64,000 nt of DNA, taken from contig NZ_CTEI01000001.1 of assembly GCF_001368815.1 (NCBI RefSeq), forward strand, positions 930,001 to 994,000, given 5' to 3'. The notes beneath the pieces were generated by a model. That model saw nothing but the letters and a program-made list of their open reading frames with translations, made no database searches and was not told where the DNA came from. A program made the translations under genes and the position numbers. The DNA is from Paraliobacillus sp. PM-2. Its GTDB lineage: Bacteria > Bacillota > Bacilli > Bacillales > Amphibacillaceae. Positions 62,074 to 64,000 of this stretch are shown here, in pieces. The stretch's first letter is position 1. Each line of letters begins with the position of its first letter.

Positions 62074-62784
62074 TTAGTCTTTTTTTTCGCCCATATGCAT
62101 TGCTGCAACACCACCTGTATAGCTCTTAACTTGCACAGATGTAAGTCCAGCATCTTCAAACATCTTTTTTAATTCCTTTTTCCCTGGAAAAGTTTTAGCT
62201 GATTCATGCAGCCAAGCATATTCTTTATAACTACGCGCCAACAATCTCCCAAATACAGGCATAATAAACTTAAAATAAAAATAATATAATTGACGAAAGA
62301 TTGGTAGAGTAGGCTGAGATGTTTCTAAACAAACAACTTTCCCTCCAGGTTTTACTACTCTTGCCATTTCATTTAGTACTTGTTGATAATCTGGAACATT
62401 TCGTAATCCAAAACCAATTGTTACATAATCAAAGGTATTTGATTCAAACGGCAATTGCATGGCATTCCCTTTCATGAAAGAAAGCTGTGGCTGAATTTGT
62501 TTATGATGTTTTTTAGTTGCAACAGACAACATATTCTCACTAAAGTCTAATCCGATTACTTTCCCTGATCGACCAGATTGTTCAGCTAATGCATAGCTCC
62601 AATCACCAGTCCCACAACAAACATCTAATGCGGATGATCCTCGTGATACCATCATTTTTTTCATTACATCTTTTCTCCAAGCTTTATGTCGGTTAAAGGA
62701 GATAATAGAATTCATAAAATCATAACGTTGATAAATTTTTTCAAATACATGATGTACTCGTTCTTCTTTTGTATGTTCTTTCAC
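62074..62784 (-). CDS. menG: Demethylmenaquinone methyltransferase
   Basis: The 236-residue SAM methyltransferase has [41 protein letters not shown] (SAM loop), [20 protein letters not shown] and [17 protein letters not shown], the UbiE/MenG signatures. It performs the final methylation of menaquinone. GTG start behind AAGGGTAATAG. It starts 3 bases after the hepS stop, and hepT follows, so side chain and ring modification are co-expressed. Confidence 0.96.
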   Translation of the reverse strand: MKEHTKEERVHHVFEKIYQRYDFMNSIISFNRHKAWRKDVMKKMMVSRGSSALDVCCGTGDWSYALAEQSGRSGKVIGLDFSENMLSVATKKHHKQIQPQLSFMKGNAMQLPFESNTFDYVTIGFGLRNVPDYQQVLNEMARVVKPGGKVVCLETSQPTLPIFRQLYYFYFKFIMPVFGRLLARSYKEYAWLHESAKTFPGKKELKKMFEDAGLTSVQVKSYTGGVAAMHMGEKKD

Positions 62785-62787
62785 CTA

Positions 62788-63582
62788 TTACCCTTCTTCC
62801 ATTGCAAGACTATTATAATTATGATTTTCTGCAAAAAAACGCTGTGCATCCTTTTTTAACAATTGAAAATGTATAGGCAAGTCTTGAACAAGTTCTTCTG
62901 AAATGAACAAATGCTTACGTATTATCGCATCAATTGCTTGTACCGGTTTGTTATATTGCGAATACTCTCCCATCACTTGATTAAGTAGCACTTCAAATAG
63001 CGGGGAGTGTTGTTCAGAAGTATATAAATCTTTCTCGCGTAGTAATTTTTTTGTTAAAAGCCAATTTTGAATAAATGGGTTAATTGATGTTTCACTGACA
63101 TGGTTAGCAACGTGGATAATAAGGATAGACTCTAATGCTTTCATCTCCTCAATAAATTCATGCATTGAGTGATTTTTTTCATAATACAAAATCATTTTCA
63201 ATTCATTAATTTCTTTAATTGCAGAGGCTAATGTAGCAATCATATCTATATCATCAAGTTTAGACAGCATATAATAGTATAAACCACTATAGTAATCTCC
63301 AGCTAACACTGTCAATTGTCTATTTTTTGTTAGTTGTTTCGATTCATTTTCCAGTCTTTCTGATACTAAATCATGTGTGTCAAGCGCAATTTGCACTAAC
63401 ATGGTTGTTAGGATATAATTTTTCTTTTTTTTATCTGAATAGGATGTCTGTTTTATTAAACTATATAAGATCACAAGCTTATCATTATTTATAACAGGTT
63501 TTTGAATAAACTTTTTTAAGTAAGCATGTTGAAGCTTATCTTCTAACTCTTCTTGTATATTACTAAATGATAAAGCTGACAT
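62788..63582 (-). CDS. hepS: Heptaprenyl diphosphate synthase component I
   Basis: The 264-residue protein matches HepS, the small non-catalytic subunit: VILYSLIKQTSYSDKKKKNYILTTMLVQIALDTHDLV by parts, TVLAGDYYSGLYYYMLSKLDDIDMIATLASAIKEINELKM by parts. It is poorly conserved in general, but the GDYYSGxYYxLL core and position are diagnostic. It complements HepT. TAGGTGATCCT precedes the ATG. First of hepS-menG-hepT; mtrB lies upstream. Confidence 0.92.
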   Translation of the reverse strand: MSALSFSNIQEELEDKLQHAYLKKFIQKPVINNDKLVILYSLIKQTSYSDKKKKNYILTTMLVQIALDTHDLVSERLENESKQLTKNRQLTVLAGDYYSGLYYYMLSKLDDIDMIATLASAIKEINELKMILYYEKNHSMHEFIEEMKALESILIIHVANHVSETSINPFIQNWLLTKKLLREKDLYTSEQHSPLFEVLLNQVMGEYSQYNKPVQAIDAIIRKHLFISEELVQDLPIHFQLLKKDAQRFFAENHNYNSLAMEEG

Positions 63583-63693
63583 AGGATCACCTAAACCCTT
63601 TCTTCAAAAACCGATACAGGAAAGATTTTTTCATAAAAATAGTATAACATAAGTTATCTTATTTCGCTTTTTTATGTATGTATTTATCATTCA

Positions 63694-63918
63694 CTATTGA
63701 TCATTGCGCATTTGACCAACACTAGACTCGATCATAGCTTTTCCTTTTATTTTAATAGCTGAGGTATGTTCTGTAAATTGAACCACTAATATTTCATTTT
63801 CATCTAGCTTTTCAGAATGATGAAACTTTGTATTCGTACCTCTTGTCAATCCAATGACTTGTACACCATTCTCTAATGCTTTTACAATAAAATAATCTCC
63901 TTGAGCCATCTCTTTCAT
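63694..63918 (-). CDS. mtrB: Tryptophan RNA-binding attenuation protein (TRAP)
   Basis: The 74-residue protein aligns with B. subtilis TRAP without gaps: GLTRGTNTKFHHSEKL and QFTEHTSAIKIKGKAMI. Tryptophan-site residues (Thr25, Thr30, His51, Thr52) and RNA-contacting Lys37 and Lys56 are kept; position 58, arginine in B. subtilis, is lysine. An eleven-subunit ring should bind trp leader RNA when tryptophan is bound. ATG at 63918 follows GGAGGGATTATC; a longer frame runs back through the upstream terminator and is not used. folE (mtrA) would be expected just beyond the window edge. Confidence 0.95.
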   Translation of the reverse strand: MKEMAQGDYFIVKALENGVQVIGLTRGTNTKFHHSEKLDENEILVVQFTEHTSAIKIKGKAMIESSVGQMRNDQ

Positions 63919-63956
63919 GATAATCCCTCCAATTCTTTTACATATATATATAATAG

Positions 63957-63984
63957 AAAAAGGGTGCACGATGCACCCTTTTTT
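63957..63984 (-). terminator. Terminator of the gene upstream of mtrB
   Basis: GGGTGCA and TGCACCC flank CGA, with A-runs and T-runs on both sides. On the minus strand it ends a gene located beyond the window edge and precedes mtrB. Confidence 0.8.
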
Positions 63985-64000
63985 CTTGCCCATATGTAAA

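Noticed and set aside
47800-64000. A search for defence islands, prophage genes, toxin-antitoxin pairs or biosynthetic clusters
   Set aside because: All genes here match conserved Bacillaceae housekeeping families; apart from the repeats nothing indicates transfer.

Overview
The window is a piece of the chromosome of a low-GC, endospore-forming Bacillaceae bacterium. The case rests on AT-rich DNA, strong GGAGG-type ribosome binding sites with many TTG and GTG starts, class B RNase P RNA, and spore genes (CotD with a sigma-K-type promoter, YpjB, a YqfQ-like protein). Gene order from about 22.6 kb to the end follows the B. subtilis ypwA-ypsC-rnpB-gpsB-ypsA ... recU-ponA ... panBCD-birA-cca-bshA-mgsA-dapB ... 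aroA-tyrA-hisC-aroH-aroB-aroC-cheR-ndk-hepT-menG-hepS-mtrB block. The repeat families suggest a halotolerant lineage such as Oceanobacillus, Virgibacillus or Gracilibacillus, but the genus cannot be fixed from the window.

Left part (1-22.6 kb), the more accessory half: a partial AI-2E-type transporter with an abnormal start; a probable SSB-tail relic; a 47-residue Arg/Gly/Phe-rich peptide; a HAD phosphatase; a 41-bp tandem repeat; an FAD/Rieske oxidoreductase with an alpha/beta hydrolase; two U32 tRNA-hydroxylation proteins; a P1 peptidase; acylphosphatase; two NlpC/P60 wall hydrolases; flavohaemoglobin; ferredoxin; MsrA-MsrB; thyA-dfrA; a cspD gene preceded by a promoter and terminator that look like a small RNA or attenuated leader; and an RNase HI homologue.

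Middle (22.6-48 kb), housekeeping: M32 carboxypeptidase, a THUMP rRNA methyltransferase, rnpB, gpsB-ypsA, cotD, recU-ponA, dnaD-nth-ypoC, ypmA-ypmB-aspB-asnS, dinG, pantothenate synthesis (panBCD), birA, tRNA CCA-adding enzyme, bacillithiol glycosyltransferase, methylglyoxal synthase, dapB and a MazG-like pyrophosphohydrolase.

Right part (48-64 kb): YpjC, a YugP-type protease, ypjB, ypjA, ypiB, ypiA, then a tightly overlapped shikimate/aromatic operon (aroC-aroB-aroH-hisC-tyrA-aroA), cheR, ndk, the menaquinone side-chain and ring-methylation genes (hepS-menG-hepT), and mtrB (TRAP).

Compared with B. subtilis several blocks are missing at their usual places: trpEDCFBA (aroH runs straight into hisC although TRAP is kept), qcrABC-ypiF, bshB1 and the trmR gene next to the U32 pair. 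Two related palindromic repeat elements with GGGACAAAAC-like ends (22.07-22.56 kb and 48.68-49.09 kb), a third site sharing part of them, a decayed ISL3-family insertion (14.58-15.15 kb) and a 62-bp element made only of the two ISL3-like ends make up most of the unusual intergenic DNA. No clearly new defence or biosynthetic system is visible. The best candidates for new biology are the cspD-upstream transcript, the repeat families, the RG-rich peptide and two enzyme homologues with degenerate active sites.
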